From the NCBI RefSeq assembly GCF_003334855.1, contig NZ_QOWE01000005.1, forward strand, positions 124,001 to 188,000: DNA of 64,000 bases, written 5' to 3'. The translations under genes were made by a program, and so were the position numbers. The notes below the pieces were generated by a model. It was given only the letters and a program-made list of their open reading frames with translations. It searched no databases and had not been told where the DNA came from. Numbering within the stretch: position 1 is the first letter of the stretch; the number at the start of each line of letters is the position of its first letter. Of this stretch, positions 1 through 9,774 are shown one piece after another. Origin of the DNA: Larkinella punicea (lineage in GTDB: Bacteria; Bacteroidota; Bacteroidia; Cytophagales; Spirosomataceae).

Positions 1-284
1 AGCAAGGGTACAACTACAAATACATCGGTGAGCAGAAACAGGGTGGTCAACCCGTCGAAGTGGTGGAACTGACACCCGAAAAGAAAAGTACCCAGATTGT
101 TAAAGTACAAATTTCGGTCAACAAGAAAGACAAGCAGGTGAAAGGCTGGAAACTGACCGACAAAACCGGTAAAGTAACCAGTTATACGATCGACAAATTC
201 ACGCCAAACGTGGCCGTAGCCGATGCATATTTTGTGTTTGATAAAACCAAGTATCCCGGCGTTGAAGTGGTGGATTTGCGGTAA
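1..284 (+). CDS. LolA-like outer membrane lipoprotein carrier, C-terminal part
   Basis: An open frame enters from the left window edge (frame begins at base 3) and stops with TAA at 282-284; about 93 residues are visible. The charged beta-strand-rich segment and the ending YPGVEVVDLR, preceded by an exposed FVFD stretch, are typical of the C-terminus of Bacteroidota LolA-family periplasmic carriers, which shuttle lipoproteins to the outer membrane. The N-terminal signal peptide lies outside the window, so this is a partial gene. A generic LolA-like periplasmic protein cannot be excluded. Confidence 0.7.
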   Translation, partial: QGYNYKYIGEQKQGGQPVEVVELTPEKKSTQIVKVQISVNKKDKQVKGWKLTDKTGKVTSYTIDKFTPNVAVADAYFVFDKTKYPGVEVVDLR

Positions 285-446
285 GGACGACTCACCCGGC
301 CTGTGCAGGAGAAATGACGTTTTCCGGAAGGATTTGATTCATATCCAATTGCGGATTGGGGGATTTTAGGATTCGGTAAGGGGCCTATTCGCTGTTCCAT
401 CCAGGATCGTGTTACGTTTCGGCAGAACCCCGGTCGGGTAGTTCGT

Positions 447-3400
447 TTACGGTTCCGGGTCAAAATGCGGATTACGCTCACCGGGCTGCTCAGTTGCGTT
501 CGCGTTCTTCGATTCGGCTGCAAGCCACACCCTAAACAGAGAAGCCAGGGATTCTTCCACAATGGGTTTGGTAAGAAAATCGTCCATCCCGGCCACCAGA
601 CACTTCTCCCGCTCCCCTTTCACGGTTCCCGCCGTCAGGGCAATAACCGGAATGCGCCGGTCTTTCTCCAATTCCCGAATCCGCTGCGTGGCTTCGTACC
701 CATTCATCAACGGCATCTGAACATCCATCAGAATCAGATCGGGAGATTCCTGGATGTAACACTGAACCGCTTCCACGCCGTTAGCCGCTTCAAAAATATG
801 CGCGTTCGGGGCAATCCGCCCGATGATGACTTTCGCCAGCAGCAGGTTGATCTTATTATCCTCCACGATCAACACCTTCACAGCTTGGCTATCAACCGCG
901 GTTGGGCGGGCGGGCAATGCCGGCACGGGTTTTTCGTCCTGCTGAACCAGCCGGTACAGGGCCTGGTACAGCTCCTGCATTTTGATGGGTTTCACCAACC
1001 GTTGGTTAACATCCAGCGACTCACAGGCTTTGATGATTTTTTCGTCATCCGATGAACTATGCAGAAAGATGATGGGTTGCTCGCCGGGCGACGGCGGAAA
1101 GGTAGTCCTTATTTTCTGAATCGTTTCCAGCCCATCCATGTAGGGCATGTGGTAATCCATCAGAATGACATCGTATTTTTTATGGCGGCCCAGCAACTGA
1201 AGCGCTTCAAAACCGTTACTAACTTCCTCTACTTCAATGTTTTTCAACAAAAACATTTGCCGCAAAATAAGGCGGTTGTGTGCATTGTCATCCACGATCA
1301 GCACGGTATTGATCGGGAGGTTATCGCGCCAGACGATTGCATCCCCCGGTTCCGCCTTAAGCCTGATTTCGAAGAAAAAGCAACTACCTTCACCGGGATT
1401 GCTCGTCAACTGAAGCTGGCCTCCCATCAAGCCCAGCAGCTTGTTGGAGATGGTCAACCCCAGACCGGTTCCGCCGTATTTTTTCGTCGTGGAAGGGTCT
1501 TCCTGGGAAAAAGCGTCAAATATGCGTTCCTGCATTTCCGGTTTGATGCCAATACCGGTATCCCGCACTTCAAACCGAAACGTAACATGGTCTTCTGCAA
1601 CATCGCTCAATGCCGTAATTTTCAGTTCAATTTCACCCTTCTCGGTGAATTTTACGGCATTCCCCAGCAAATTGACCAGCACCTGTTTCAACCGCACCGA
1701 ATCGACAAAGACAAACCGGGGGAGGTCAACGGAAAGATTTAATAACACCTCCAGCCCTTTGTTCTGAGCCTGGTACGTGATGGTGTCGGCCACCTGGCTA
1801 CTGATCTCGTAAATATCCGTTTTTTCAATCGCCAGCTCCAGTTTTCCGGCTTCGATCTTCGAAAAATCCAGGATGTCGTTGATGATGCTCAGCAAGGTAT
1901 TGGCTGATTGGTTGACGATGGACAAATACTGCTGCTGCGTGGTATTCAGGGCAGTTTTCAGCACCAGATCCGTGAACCCGATGACGCCATTGAGCGGGGT
2001 TCTGATCTCATGGCTCATGTTGGCCAGAAATTCCGATTTCGCCAGACTGGCCTGCTCGGCCAGAATCTTCGCTTTTTTCAGCTCATCACGCTGTAGACAA
2101 ATTTCGGTGATGTCCTGGGTGAACATCATGATTCCGCCGATGGAGCCATCGAACTGGTACCACGGCCGGACTTCCCAGCGCAGATACTGGTCATGATCCC
2201 ATCCCTCGGGCCGCCAGATGTCCTCCTCATTCTTTTCCACCGCCCCCTCGACGCAACGGCTGTGAATGGCCTTCCACTCGTCCGACACATTGGGAAATAC
2301 GTCATAATGGGACCGGCCGAGCACACTTCCCCCCAGGTGATATTCCTCCATCCAGCGGCTGCTGACGGCGATGTAACGAATTTCCCGGTCAAACATCGCG
2401 ACAGCCGCCGGGGCGTGTTCGACAAAAGCGGCCAGTCTGAGTTTTTCGTTGAGCAATGCCTGCTCTGCTTTCTTTCGTTCATCAATATCCTGAAACGTGC
2501 CGTATAAGCGAACACACTTTCCGTTCTGGTATTCGGGGGTTCCCAGCGCCCGAATCCATACAGTCCGTCCTTTCGCCGTAACGATTTGTAATTCTACATC
2601 ATAGGCTATACCTTCCTGAACGGAGCGGTTTACGGCTTCCATAATCTGCTCGTAATTCTTCCCTTTGAAGAAAGATACAGCCGCATGAAAATCCGGGACA
2701 TAGTCTTTTGGCACTTCATGAATGGCTTTGGTTACCGCTGACCAGTATACGGTTTCCTGAACAACATTCACTTCCCAGGTTCCGATCCGGGCCACCTCAT
2801 TCGTTTGTTCCAGTATTTGTTTGGTCCGGTTCAAATCCGCTTCCAACTGGTGTCTGCGGGTAATGTCGATAGCATTACCGATCACATACGTATGGCCGTT
2901 CAGTTCTTTTTCCAGGATGTTGTTGAACAACCAGATCAACAACGACCCGTCTTTGGTGAGCGTGTGCATCAGCCCGCTGGCCCGACCGGTTTTATTGATG
3001 GTTTGCAGGTACGCGGAAAGTGCCGCCTGGTGAACTTCGGGAACAATATCTGACAAGCGCAGGCCAACTAACTCTGCCGGTTCATAGCCCAGAGCGTGGG
3101 AACCGGCACTGTTGACGGTAAGCAGTTTCCCCTCCAGATCATGAATACACATGAGACCCTGGGAGTTTTCAAAAAACGAGCGGAATTTGTTTTCCGACTG
3201 AAACAACAGACGCTCTTTCTCCTTCTCGTCGGTAATGTCCCGGGCAATGGCAAACAGATATCCGGTGTCAGGTTCGGGGGTCGCTACCCATTGCAGGTTC
3301 CGGTAGGTGCCATTTTGGCAACAAAACCGGTGGGCAAAATTAATGGTCGACTTGCCCGATGCCAATTCGGCAATTTCGTTCTGCGTGGCCTGCAAATCGT

Positions 3401-4049
3401 CCGGGTGAACCAAATCAAAAAAAGAAGTCCGCAACAGATAGGATTCATCCCAGCCGAGCACATCCTGAAAAGCCGGGTTGAGTTTTTTAAAATAACCGTC
3501 GGTACCCGCCACACAGATCAGGTCATTTGACAGCGTAAAAAGGTTGCCGAGGTATTTCAGTTCCTGGTTATGGCGATGTTTGACAATCAGTTCCAGAGCG
3601 GCATCACCCAGCAGACGCAATGATTGTTTTTGATTTTCAGTAAGTTGCCGGGGAATCCGGTCCAATACACAAAGCGTTCCCAACGCATAGCCATCGGAAT
3701 CGGTCAACGGGTAGCCCGCGTAAAAGCGGATGTGGGGATCCAAAGTAACCAGCGGGTTTTCTTTGAAGCGCGTATCCCGTGCGGCATCTTCCACTTCGAA
3801 GAGGTCACTGTTCAGAATGGCATACCGGCAAAACGCAATATCCCGGCTGGTTTCTTTCAGGTCGAGGCCAACCCGCGATTTAAACCATTGCCGGTGGTCG
3901 TCGATGAGCGATACCAATGAAATTGGAACCTGACAAATCAGGGATGCCAGTTCGGTCAGCCGGTCAAATTCCTTCTCGGGAACCGTGTCCAGAATCTGGT
4001 ACCGGTGCAAGGCTCTTACTCTTTCAGGCTCATTAATTGGAATTGGCAT
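447..4049 (-). CDS. Hybrid sensor histidine kinase (GAF, four PAS, HisKA, HATPase, two REC)
   Basis: Large soluble phosphorelay kinase of about 1200 residues with no membrane segment or signal peptide, so probably cytosolic. Order: GAF about 20-165, PAS about 170-280, 290-405, 420-525 and 545-655, HisKA with the phospho-accepting His in NMSHEIRTPLNG near 680, HATPase_c with NAVKFTE and DTGIG and KYGGTGLGL motifs, then two receiver domains. The first receiver carries the acceptor Asp in LMDYHMPYMDG (about 965), the second in LMDVQMPLMNG (about 1109). The frame could open at a TTG at 4067, but the ATG at 4049 gives the family-typical start MPIPINEPERVRALHRYQILDT-like, so it is preferred. No partner response regulator is adjacent; output probably goes through the receivers. 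Signal unknown. Confidence 0.93.
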   Translation of the reverse strand: MPIPINEPERVRALHRYQILDTVPEKEFDRLTELASLICQVPISLVSLIDDHRQWFKSRVGLDLKETSRDIAFCRYAILNSDLFEVEDAARDTRFKENPLVTLDPHIRFYAGYPLTDSDGYALGTLCVLDRIPRQLTENQKQSLRLLGDAALELIVKHRHNQELKYLGNLFTLSNDLICVAGTDGYFKKLNPAFQDVLGWDESYLLRTSFFDLVHPDDLQATQNEIAELASGKSTINFAHRFCCQNGTYRNLQWVATPEPDTGYLFAIARDITDEKEKERLLFQSENKFRSFFENSQGLMCIHDLEGKLLTVNSAGSHALGYEPAELVGLRLSDIVPEVHQAALSAYLQTINKTGRASGLMHTLTKDGSLLIWLFNNILEKELNGHTYVIGNAIDITRRHQLEADLNRTKQILEQTNEVARIGTWEVNVVQETVYWSAVTKAIHEVPKDYVPDFHAAVSFFKGKNYEQIMEAVNRSVQEGIAYDVELQIVTAKGRTVWIRALGTPEYQNGKCVRLYGTFQDIDERKKAEQALLNEKLRLAAFVEHAPAAVAMFDREIRYIAVSSRWMEEYHLGGSVLGRSHYDVFPNVSDEWKAIHSRCVEGAVEKNEEDIWRPEGWDHDQYLRWEVRPWYQFDGSIGGIMMFTQDITEICLQRDELKKAKILAEQASLAKSEFLANMSHEIRTPLNGVIGFTDLVLKTALNTTQQQYLSIVNQSANTLLSIINDILDFSKIEAGKLELAIEKTDIYEISSQVADTITYQAQNKGLEVLLNLSVDLPRFVFVDSVRLKQVLVNLLGNAVKFTEKGEIELKITALSDVAEDHVTFRFEVRDTGIGIKPEMQERIFDAFSQEDPSTTKKYGGTGLGLTISNKLLGLMGGQLQLTSNPGEGSCFFFEIRLKAEPGDAIVWRDNLPINTVLIVDDNAHNRLILRQMFLLKNIEVEEVSNGFEALQLLGRHKKYDVILMDYHMPYMDGLETIQKIRTTFPPSPGEQPIIFLHSSSDDEKIIKACESLDVNQRLVKPIKMQELYQALYRLVQQDEKPVPALPARPTAVDSQAVKVLIVEDNKINLLLAKVIIGRIAPNAHIFEAANGVEAVQCYIQESPDLILMDVQMPLMNGYEATQRIRELEKDRRIPVIALTAGTVKGEREKCLVAGMDDFLTKPIVEESLASLFRVWLAAESKNANATEQPGERNPHFDPEP

Positions 4050-4183
4050 GGCATTCAATGCGTACAATGGCAGTGTATAAAATTACCGTAATTAACAGCA
4101 TTTTCCAGGCCAAGTTACTAATATACGCAATTTGCACACTTAAATAAATCCGAATGAATGGCTTGTAGACTCCTTCTTTGGCT

Positions 4184-5535
4184 TTACTCCCGGTCTACGA
4201 ATACACTTTTGTAAATTCTGTGAATCGCATTGCGATCCCGTGGCAAAATAGAACGGAATACATACCCGACAGCAAGCACCAGACCCAGGCAGAGGACGAA
4301 GGTCGTCACTACGGTTTTCAGCGCCAGACCAATCCCGATCAGTAAAAGAAAATTGATAAAAATACTCCAGCCACTTACATTACTTTTTACCTGACCAAAA
4401 CTCAGGCTGTTGTGTACCCGAAACGCTTTATACTGCGAAAAAAGAAGGCCATTCAAGCTGAAACAAGCCGTACTGATGAGGTAAAAAGAGAGGAGGTGCC
4501 CACTGAGCAGGTTTAAGAAGGCAAGGACGCTGATGGTTACGATCAGATCAATTAGAACAGGAATGATAAAAAGCTGAAAATAAATCAAATACACCTCCGA
4601 GCGACTCCCTAACGAACCGTTGATCCACAAGGCCGGAAAGAAACCCCAGCTATTATTGGCCACATAATTGAATAAAATCATTGGGGAAACGTATAAGAAA
4701 AGCACAAAGTTGGCCGATGAAAAATCACTCGCCAACATTTTTGATGAAAACAACAGCAATAGTGCTTTCATCAAGATTCCGAACGCGAAGGCTTTTCGCG
4801 CCTGGGCATTGTTGATGAAGGCCGTATAAACCGGTGACAGGTAGTTTGTCTTTACGAGCAGAACCGTTGATTCCGTTCTCGCCAGAGCAGCCCGATCCAG
4901 TAAATACAAGAGTATACTTTGGCTGGCTAAAGCAACACTCAAAACAAGAAGCAATCCGGTCGGGTCGAACCGCCAATGCCAGGCCGAAAAACCGATCAGG
5001 ACACTCAGCATTCCCCAACCCAACAGGAATACCGCTTGCCGCCGTGCGTCGATTCCAGGAACGCTTTCAGCAGTTGAACAAAAATTACGGCGTTGCCCAG
5101 CAGCAGGAGTGAAGACACCAGATGCGCGTTGGTATACGTTTCCGAAAATGCGTTCAGGATGACGAAAAGCAATCCCGAACCAACCACCGAAACCGTAAAC
5201 GCATCATACAACAGCGTCCCGATCCACTGAGCGCGATATGGAATCGGAAAGGTTTTTGAAAATAGCGTTGACCGTGGTGTGTAGGTCGGAAAGAATTCCA
5301 TCCACATCCACTGCCCACAGACGACACCGTTGCTGATCAGGATGAGATTGTTGGGATTAGCTCCCATTTTGTCAGAAGTGGCAGCCAAATCGATCAACCA
5401 GCCCATTGCACCCGCGCTCAACGCCAGAGCGGCCATGAAAACAAGCCGCAGGATCAGTCCGAGGATCGACTCTGCACTCCGGAAGAAGCCAAAAAACCGC
5501 CTACGCAAGGCGAAAACAAGGATGGGAAACATCAT
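4184..5535 (-). pseudogene. DUF5687-like ABC transporter permease, frameshifted
   Basis: Two overlapping minus-strand frames make one membrane protein. The N-terminal part (5535 down to 5005, 176 aa) starts ATG ATG, has several hydrophobic segments and the MWMEFFPTYTPRS stretch, and runs out in KRYSCWVGEC. The C-terminal part continues in another frame from about 5050 to the stop at 4184, passing through IDARRQAVFLLGWGM without its own good start (the first candidate codon is TTG). Adding one G near 5050-5056 (CTGGAATCG) would restore one protein of about 460 aa, close to the family length as I remember it. It follows the ABC ATPase gene by 9 bp and would form the membrane half of that transporter. 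A sequencing error is the alternative to a real lesion; three further lesions lie in the next 4 kb. Confidence 0.7.
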
Positions 5536-5544
5536 TCGGAGAAG

Positions 5545-6294
5545 TTAGAGCCAGTCGAAAGTGGTTTGTTTGGTCTTTGGTACTAATATCTCGAACAGAG
5601 CCTCACTGATGACTTTGGTGCCTTGTTCGGTAAAGTCCGCCAGTTTGCCGTCAAATTTGATCTGGGTCTCATCCAACACCAGAATGCGCGTGGCGATTTC
5701 TTCCAAATAACTCAGGTCGTGGGACGCAACCAGGATGATGCGGTCGGCCCGCCGATACGTTTGGAGGAATGAAATCAACTGCCGGACGGCTATGGGGTCG
5801 AGACCGGCAAACGGTTCGTCCAGGATGACGACCGATGGGATGTGAAGAATCGCTGCACAGAAACTAATCTTTTTGATCATTCCCGTCGAATACTGGCTAA
5901 TCTTCTTTTTCAGGACGCCGGGTTCGTCAAAAAAGAAATTGGTCAAGTCGGTCGAGCGTTTTTGAAACGTCGCGTCATCAAGCTTGTGGATCAAGCCCAT
6001 AAAGCGCAGGTAGTCCGCGCCGGTAAATTCAGGCACGGGCGGAATGACGTCGGACACGATGCCCAGCACCCGTTTTAACGGCAAGCGATCTCCCGTTAAC
6101 TCCTCGCCTTTGAAATAGAATTCCCCGCTATCGGGTGCAATCAGGTCGATCAGGCAATTGAGAAAGGTGGTTTTCCCCGATCCGTTTTTGCCCAGCAGCC
6201 CAATCACATCACCACCCCGAAAGGTCAGATTGAGGGCATCGAGCACGGTTTTTCCCGAATAGGATTTGCGGAGTTCTTTAATGACCAGTTCCAT
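5545..6294 (-). CDS. ABC transporter ATP-binding protein
   Basis: A 249-aa single ATPase domain. Walker A GKNGSGKT at 35-42, an ABC signature of the relaxed form YSTGM at 135-139, Walker B VVILDE at 155-160 and H-loop SHD at 191-193 are all intact. It powers an integral-membrane partner, here the DUF5687-like permease encoded 9 bp downstream. In peptide loci such stand-alone ATPase/permease pairs often give self-immunity, which is an inference from position only. The intergenic 6295-6417 upstream holds a copy of the bipartite element that is also found before the HTH regulator at 12603, suggesting co-regulation with the island. Confidence 0.9.
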   Translation of the reverse strand: MELVIKELRKSYSGKTVLDALNLTFRGGDVIGLLGKNGSGKTTFLNCLIDLIAPDSGEFYFKGEELTGDRLPLKRVLGIVSDVIPPVPEFTGADYLRFMGLIHKLDDATFQKRSTDLTNFFFDEPGVLKKKISQYSTGMIKKISFCAAILHIPSVVILDEPFAGLDPIAVRQLISFLQTYRRADRIILVASHDLSYLEEIATRILVLDETQIKFDGKLADFTEQGTKVISEALFEILVPKTKQTTFDWL

Positions 6295-6332
6295 GGTGAA
6301 AGAAAGTAGTTGTGTGGGTCAACGACTGGGTT

Positions 6333-6382
6333 TGACAACGTTAGGATTAGTTGTCAGACGTGATTAATCCGAAAAAGTCACA
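6333..6382 (-). promoter_or_regulatory. Duplicated bipartite control element, copy 1, upstream of the ABC ATPase
   Basis: Read on the minus strand: TGTGACTT (6375-6382), 13 non-conserved bases, then a 22-bp block beginning ACGTCTGACAAC (6340-6361). The same two blocks with the same 13-bp spacing occur at 12618-12660. In this copy the block also forms an inverted repeat TGACAAC-N10-GTTGTCA (6333-6356). It lies 45 bp before the ATPase start. Probably an operator or promoter; the binding protein may be the island's HTH regulator (inference). Confidence 0.55.
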
Positions 6383-6417
6383 TCTACCCTGTTGAATAGC
6401 ATCCTTTCACCCGACAT

Positions 6418-8279
6418 TCAGGAAAACATAGCTACTGCTTTCTGCTCTTCCAGACAGCCTGTGGCCAAGCCATAGACACGATCTGTCAGTTGTACCGACT
6501 GGCTGCGGTGTGTTACCAATACCGTAGCCAATTGGGGGCGTAGCCGGTCTAGGAGGTCCAACACAAACTGCTCGGTCTGGCGGTCGAGTGCCGAAGTTGC
6601 TTCATCCAGCAACAGCAGTTGTGGACGCCGGTACAACGCCCGAGCCAGCCCCACCAGTTGCTGTTGTCCGCCGGAGAGATTAATACCTTCTTCACCAACC
6701 AAGGTAAGGTAGCTTTGCGGAAGGGATTCAAAATACCGGTCAAAACCGTGTTTCTGGCAAAATTGAACGACTGCTTCGCCTTCTTCCAGCACATTGCCCA
6801 GGCAAATGTTATCCAGCAAAGTCCCGTTGAAAATTTTGATCGATTGCGGAAAAACTCCCGCATTCGATCAAAGGCTACACGGGCTTCCTGTAACTGAATA
6901 TTGGTGGTTGAAAGCTTCGAAACCGAAGAAATCAGCGTGCTGGCCATACTAATAATCGCCATCATTTCGCCGAGTAACAGGTGCTTTTGCAACACCATAA
7001 AAGCCGTTACGCTGATCAGGGCCATCAACAAACCGACGCCGACTACCTCACTGAGAATGCCGTACCGGTTTCCCAGCAAACCCAGATCATAGAGTTTATG
7101 CTGGAACAATTGATAAACGCTTTGGGTAATCCGGGCAAAAAACTCCTCCCGCCGACCGGCTTTGATCGCGCCAATACCGCTCATGCTGTCGATAAAGTGA
7201 GATTCTGTGCGGGCATAGGACGCCATCACCTCGCGTTGCCCGGTGATAATCCGACCATTAAACCGCCAGACCAACCAGCCGTATAACGGAAAACTGAGCA
7301 GCGACAGCAACCCAATCTGCCAGGAATAACGAAAAAGTACCCCGGCCGTAATCAGAACGACCAGGGTGTCGATGACCACGCTACCGGTCAGAAAACTGAT
7401 GGTGCTTTGAATTCGGCGGGTGTCGTTCAACCGGGCGACCAGATCGCCGGTTTTGCGGGTGTCAAAAAACGCTTTGGGTAATCGAAGTAAATCCCGAAAA
7501 AAGCTATCGGCAATCCGGATGTTGAATTCACGGCTTTGGCGCAGGAGAAAGAAACTCCGCAGGTAATTCAATCCGGACCGGGCCAGCAACAACACCGCCA
7601 GCAAGACTAGTCCCAGTGTAAGTTTTTCGGCATTCTGCTTCGGCAGGATGTCGTCAATCAATCGTTGGGAAAACAAGGCCATCGACAACCCAAGGACGGC
7701 AATCAGAATTCCCAAACCAGCCGCTATGCCCAGCAGCGGCACGTCGTCCCGGATCAATGCCCGAAACCACTGCCATTGGCCTTTTTGCTGCTGACCGGTT
7801 TGTACGAAAGACTCGGTTGGCGTGACCTGCAGCAGTGCTCTTGATTGCTAGATGGTTTCCAGTTCTTCCGCCGTCATCTCGACCACGCCCTTGCCGGGAT
7901 CACCGATGCGGTATTTTACCCCGGAAGAGGGATTCGTCTGTCCTTTTGGAAGACTGGCGGGTATGATTCCATAAAATACCACATAATGCTGCAACCGCTC
8001 CTCCAGAACCACATGCAGAACGACCGGCATGGTCAGATCGTGCAGATTTTGAACACTATCCGCTTCAAAACCATCGGCCTCCAAACCCAGTCCCGTTGCC
8101 GCCTGGCACAACCCCAGCATCGTGGTGCCCTGAATGCTGGTGCCGCTCAGTTCGCGCAGCCGCTCACGCGAGACGTCTCCGCCGTGGTAGCGAACCAGCG
8201 ACAGCAGACAGGCCACTCCGCAGTCGGTTTGGTCGAGCTGCCGGGTAAAGGTTTTGGTAATGCGTTGGGGTGTGGTCAT
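6418..8279 (-). pseudogene. C39-peptidase ABC exporter (PCAT type), degenerate
   Basis: Peptidase-containing ABC transporters cleave double-glycine leaders and export the peptide. The C39 domain (8279-7851) has Gln14, Cys20 in QTDCGVACL, His98 and Asp127, so the protease site is intact. An in-frame TAG at 7848-7850 follows ELETI, where relatives have a Trp; translation continues in the same frame as QSRALLQVTPTESF into a six-helix exporter domain (to about 6850). There AFDRMREFF joins directly, in a shifted frame, to [17 protein letters not shown] of the nucleotide-binding domain. The first half of that domain, including Walker A, is missing (roughly 110-130 aa), while signature LSGGQQQ, Walker [13 protein letters not shown] and the H-loop remain. 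Start 8279 overlaps the upstream gene by ATGA. It cannot make a working exporter as read. Confidence 0.85.
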
Positions 8280-8791
8280 AAGTATTTCAGAATGGCTTCT
8301 AGTTTCGTTTCGCCTTTGTATTCTTTGCGCAGGTTGCCGTCAGGGCCGTAAATGAACAAATGCGGCACGGCGGTTGGGCCGAAGGTTTTATACAGTTCGT
8401 CCGGGGTGAGTGTGCCCACGCAAACATTGGCGAGCGTGTCCAGCCCAAACTGTTTCGTAAAGGCACGCACCCGGGCCGGTTTTTCGGTGGTCAGCATCCA
8501 GACGTCGGCCTGTTTGAACGCATCGCCGTTTTTGCTGATTTCGGCGGCTTCGTACTGACAATGTTCGCAATCGGGATTGAAAAGGATAATGACATTGGTA
8601 CGGCCTTTCAACATGGTTTTCGGTACGGTTTTCGACGGCATTTGAATCGCCAGTTGGCTAAAATCCGGTACGGTTTGACGTTTGGTTTTCAGTTCATTCG
8701 TGTTGCTAACGGCACTGACTGTACGGCTGAGAAAATAACCGATCAGCAACAGAACACCGATCACGACACTGTATTTCAGGCCGGTTTTCAT
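8276..8791 (-). CDS. Membrane-anchored thioredoxin-fold protein
   Basis: A 171-aa protein with one N-terminal membrane segment (about 7-22) and a thioredoxin-like domain facing the periplasm. The redox motif is Cys75-Glu-His-Cys78 in FNPDCEHCQYE, followed by a cis-Pro region AVPHLFIYGPDG. The ATG at 8791 is chosen over an upstream in-frame extension because it starts the membrane segment and lies 1 bp after the preceding stop. Its stop overlaps the C39 exporter start (ATGA, 8276-8279). Within this island it could form or break disulfides in the two-cysteine peptides encoded at 10326-10813 (inference). TlpA/AhpC-type reductase is the general family. Confidence 0.85.
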   Translation of the reverse strand: MKTGLKYSVVIGVLLLIGYFLSRTVSAVSNTNELKTKRQTVPDFSQLAIQMPSKTVPKTMLKGRTNVIILFNPDCEHCQYEAAEISKNGDAFKQADVWMLTTEKPARVRAFTKQFGLDTLANVCVGTLTPDELYKTFGPTAVPHLFIYGPDGNLRKEYKGETKLEAILKYL

Positions 8792-8792
8792 A

Positions 8793-9434
8793 TCAGGATG
8801 CGTAGGTGACGGTGATAAAAACAACCACGGTGATCCAGAGCAGTAAGCCGATGCCGTAGGAGGATAAAACCAGACTAAACGCTTTGGAGAACGACATTTC
8901 CAGAGTCTGCGTAACGCCATACGCCAGCAAAAACCAGTAGGCCACTTCAAATACATTCAGCGCCTGTAAGGGATACAGATAGTAAGGTGGTAATTCGCTG
9001 GCGTTGAATAAGGTAAGGGCGGAAAGCGGATAAAACTGGCTGATCGTGGTTAGATCAAAATCGGTTTACACAAACAAAAACCAGAGTAATTTAAAAAGAA
9101 TGGGAATCAGAAAAACCAACTCGGCCTGAATCGCTACGCCGAAAAACCGCCTGAAGGCAAATTGGCTGGTTGCAAAAAAATAGCCGATGCCCAGACAACC
9201 CGCAACCAGCCCAAATTTTACGAGGTACAAGACCGGCACCAGGGCATAGCCCAACCATTGCCATTTTTTGCCCTGATCGATCAACTCCTGAATGCGCTCG
9301 TAAGTGAGTTGATTGGATAACGAATTGAAATACAACTGATCGGAAATCAGAAAATATTGAAACGCCCATTGGGCGAGCATTGCCAGGGCGCACAAAAAAG
9401 CAAACCGAAAGACGTTTACCTGACGTAGTGCCAT
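8793..9434 (-). pseudogene. Multi-spanning membrane protein interrupted by an in-frame ochre codon
   Basis: The first 122 residues (9434-9069) start MALRQVNVFRF and contain three to four hydrophobic helices. A TAA at 9066-9068 interrupts the frame after LLWFLFV, yet the same frame stays open for 90 more codons to TGA at 8793-8795, reading TDFDLTTISQFYPLSALTLFN and two more helices. That continuation ends 1 bp before the thioredoxin-fold start, so the whole 213-codon unit fits the operon. No family is recognised with certainty; the layout resembles Yip1-like permease-type proteins of Bacteroidota. Either a nonsense mutation or, less likely, a truncated but functional 122-aa protein. Confidence 0.65.
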
Positions 9435-9437
9435 GAC

Positions 9438-9539
9438 TTATTTTTTATGAAATAAAACATAGAATAGAAAACTGATGGCGATTGCATCGGCAATGATCGT
9501 GAGCAAATGGCCCCAGGTAAATTTTTCACTTTTCTTCAT
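9438..9539 (-). CDS. Very small membrane protein (33 aa)
   Basis: ATG at 9537-9539, TAA at 9438-9440. The peptide starts MKKSEKFTWGHLL, holds one hydrophobic helix (IIADAIAISFLFYVLF) and ends HKK. It lies 3 bp upstream of the 9434 membrane-protein start. The positive ends and single helix, with operon position, make it a plausible real gene, perhaps an immunity or accessory peptide of the island. No homology recognised. Confidence 0.5.
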   Translation of the reverse strand: MKKSEKFTWGHLLTIIADAIAISFLFYVLFHKK

Positions 9540-9570
9540 TCATTTAAAAACATCTCAATAATGTTTTTAT

Positions 9571-9774
9571 TCACTTACCTGTTCTTTTAGAAAATTTCAT
9601 AAAAAACACGAAACAAGCCATTGCTGTTATAAAACCTGCTATCGTATCCACTATATCATCAGTAAGTATGGTAGCGTCAGATCTGACTAACATTAGCAGT
9701 AGCAGACAACCTGCACAAAGACCCGCCAGAGCACGAATCAGCATTAAATTGTTAGTATTCATAGGAACAATCAT
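9571..9774 (-). CDS. Small membrane protein (67 aa)
   Basis: Two hydrophobic helices (about 8-30 and 43-60) separated by an acidic loop TDDIVD, ending in the basic FSKRTGK. The start ATG at 9774 overlaps the stop of the preceding small gene by one base (TAATG), a translational coupling arrangement; a second ATG at 9762 is possible. Family unknown. Its size, topology and place beside double-glycine peptides fit an immunity-protein role, but this is only positional. Confidence 0.6.
   Translation of the reverse strand: MIVPMNTNNLMLIRALAGLCAGCLLLLMLVRSDATILTDDIVDTIAGFITAMACFVFFMKFSKRTGK

Noticed and set aside
4049-4067. Upstream TTG start of the hybrid kinase
   Set aside because: The ATG at 4049 gives the standard family N-terminus and the added six residues have no support.
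7848-9068. Stop-codon reassignment to explain the amber and ochre codons
   Set aside because: Two different stops are involved, and TAG and TAA end normal genes across the window; independent nonsense mutations in a decaying locus are simpler.
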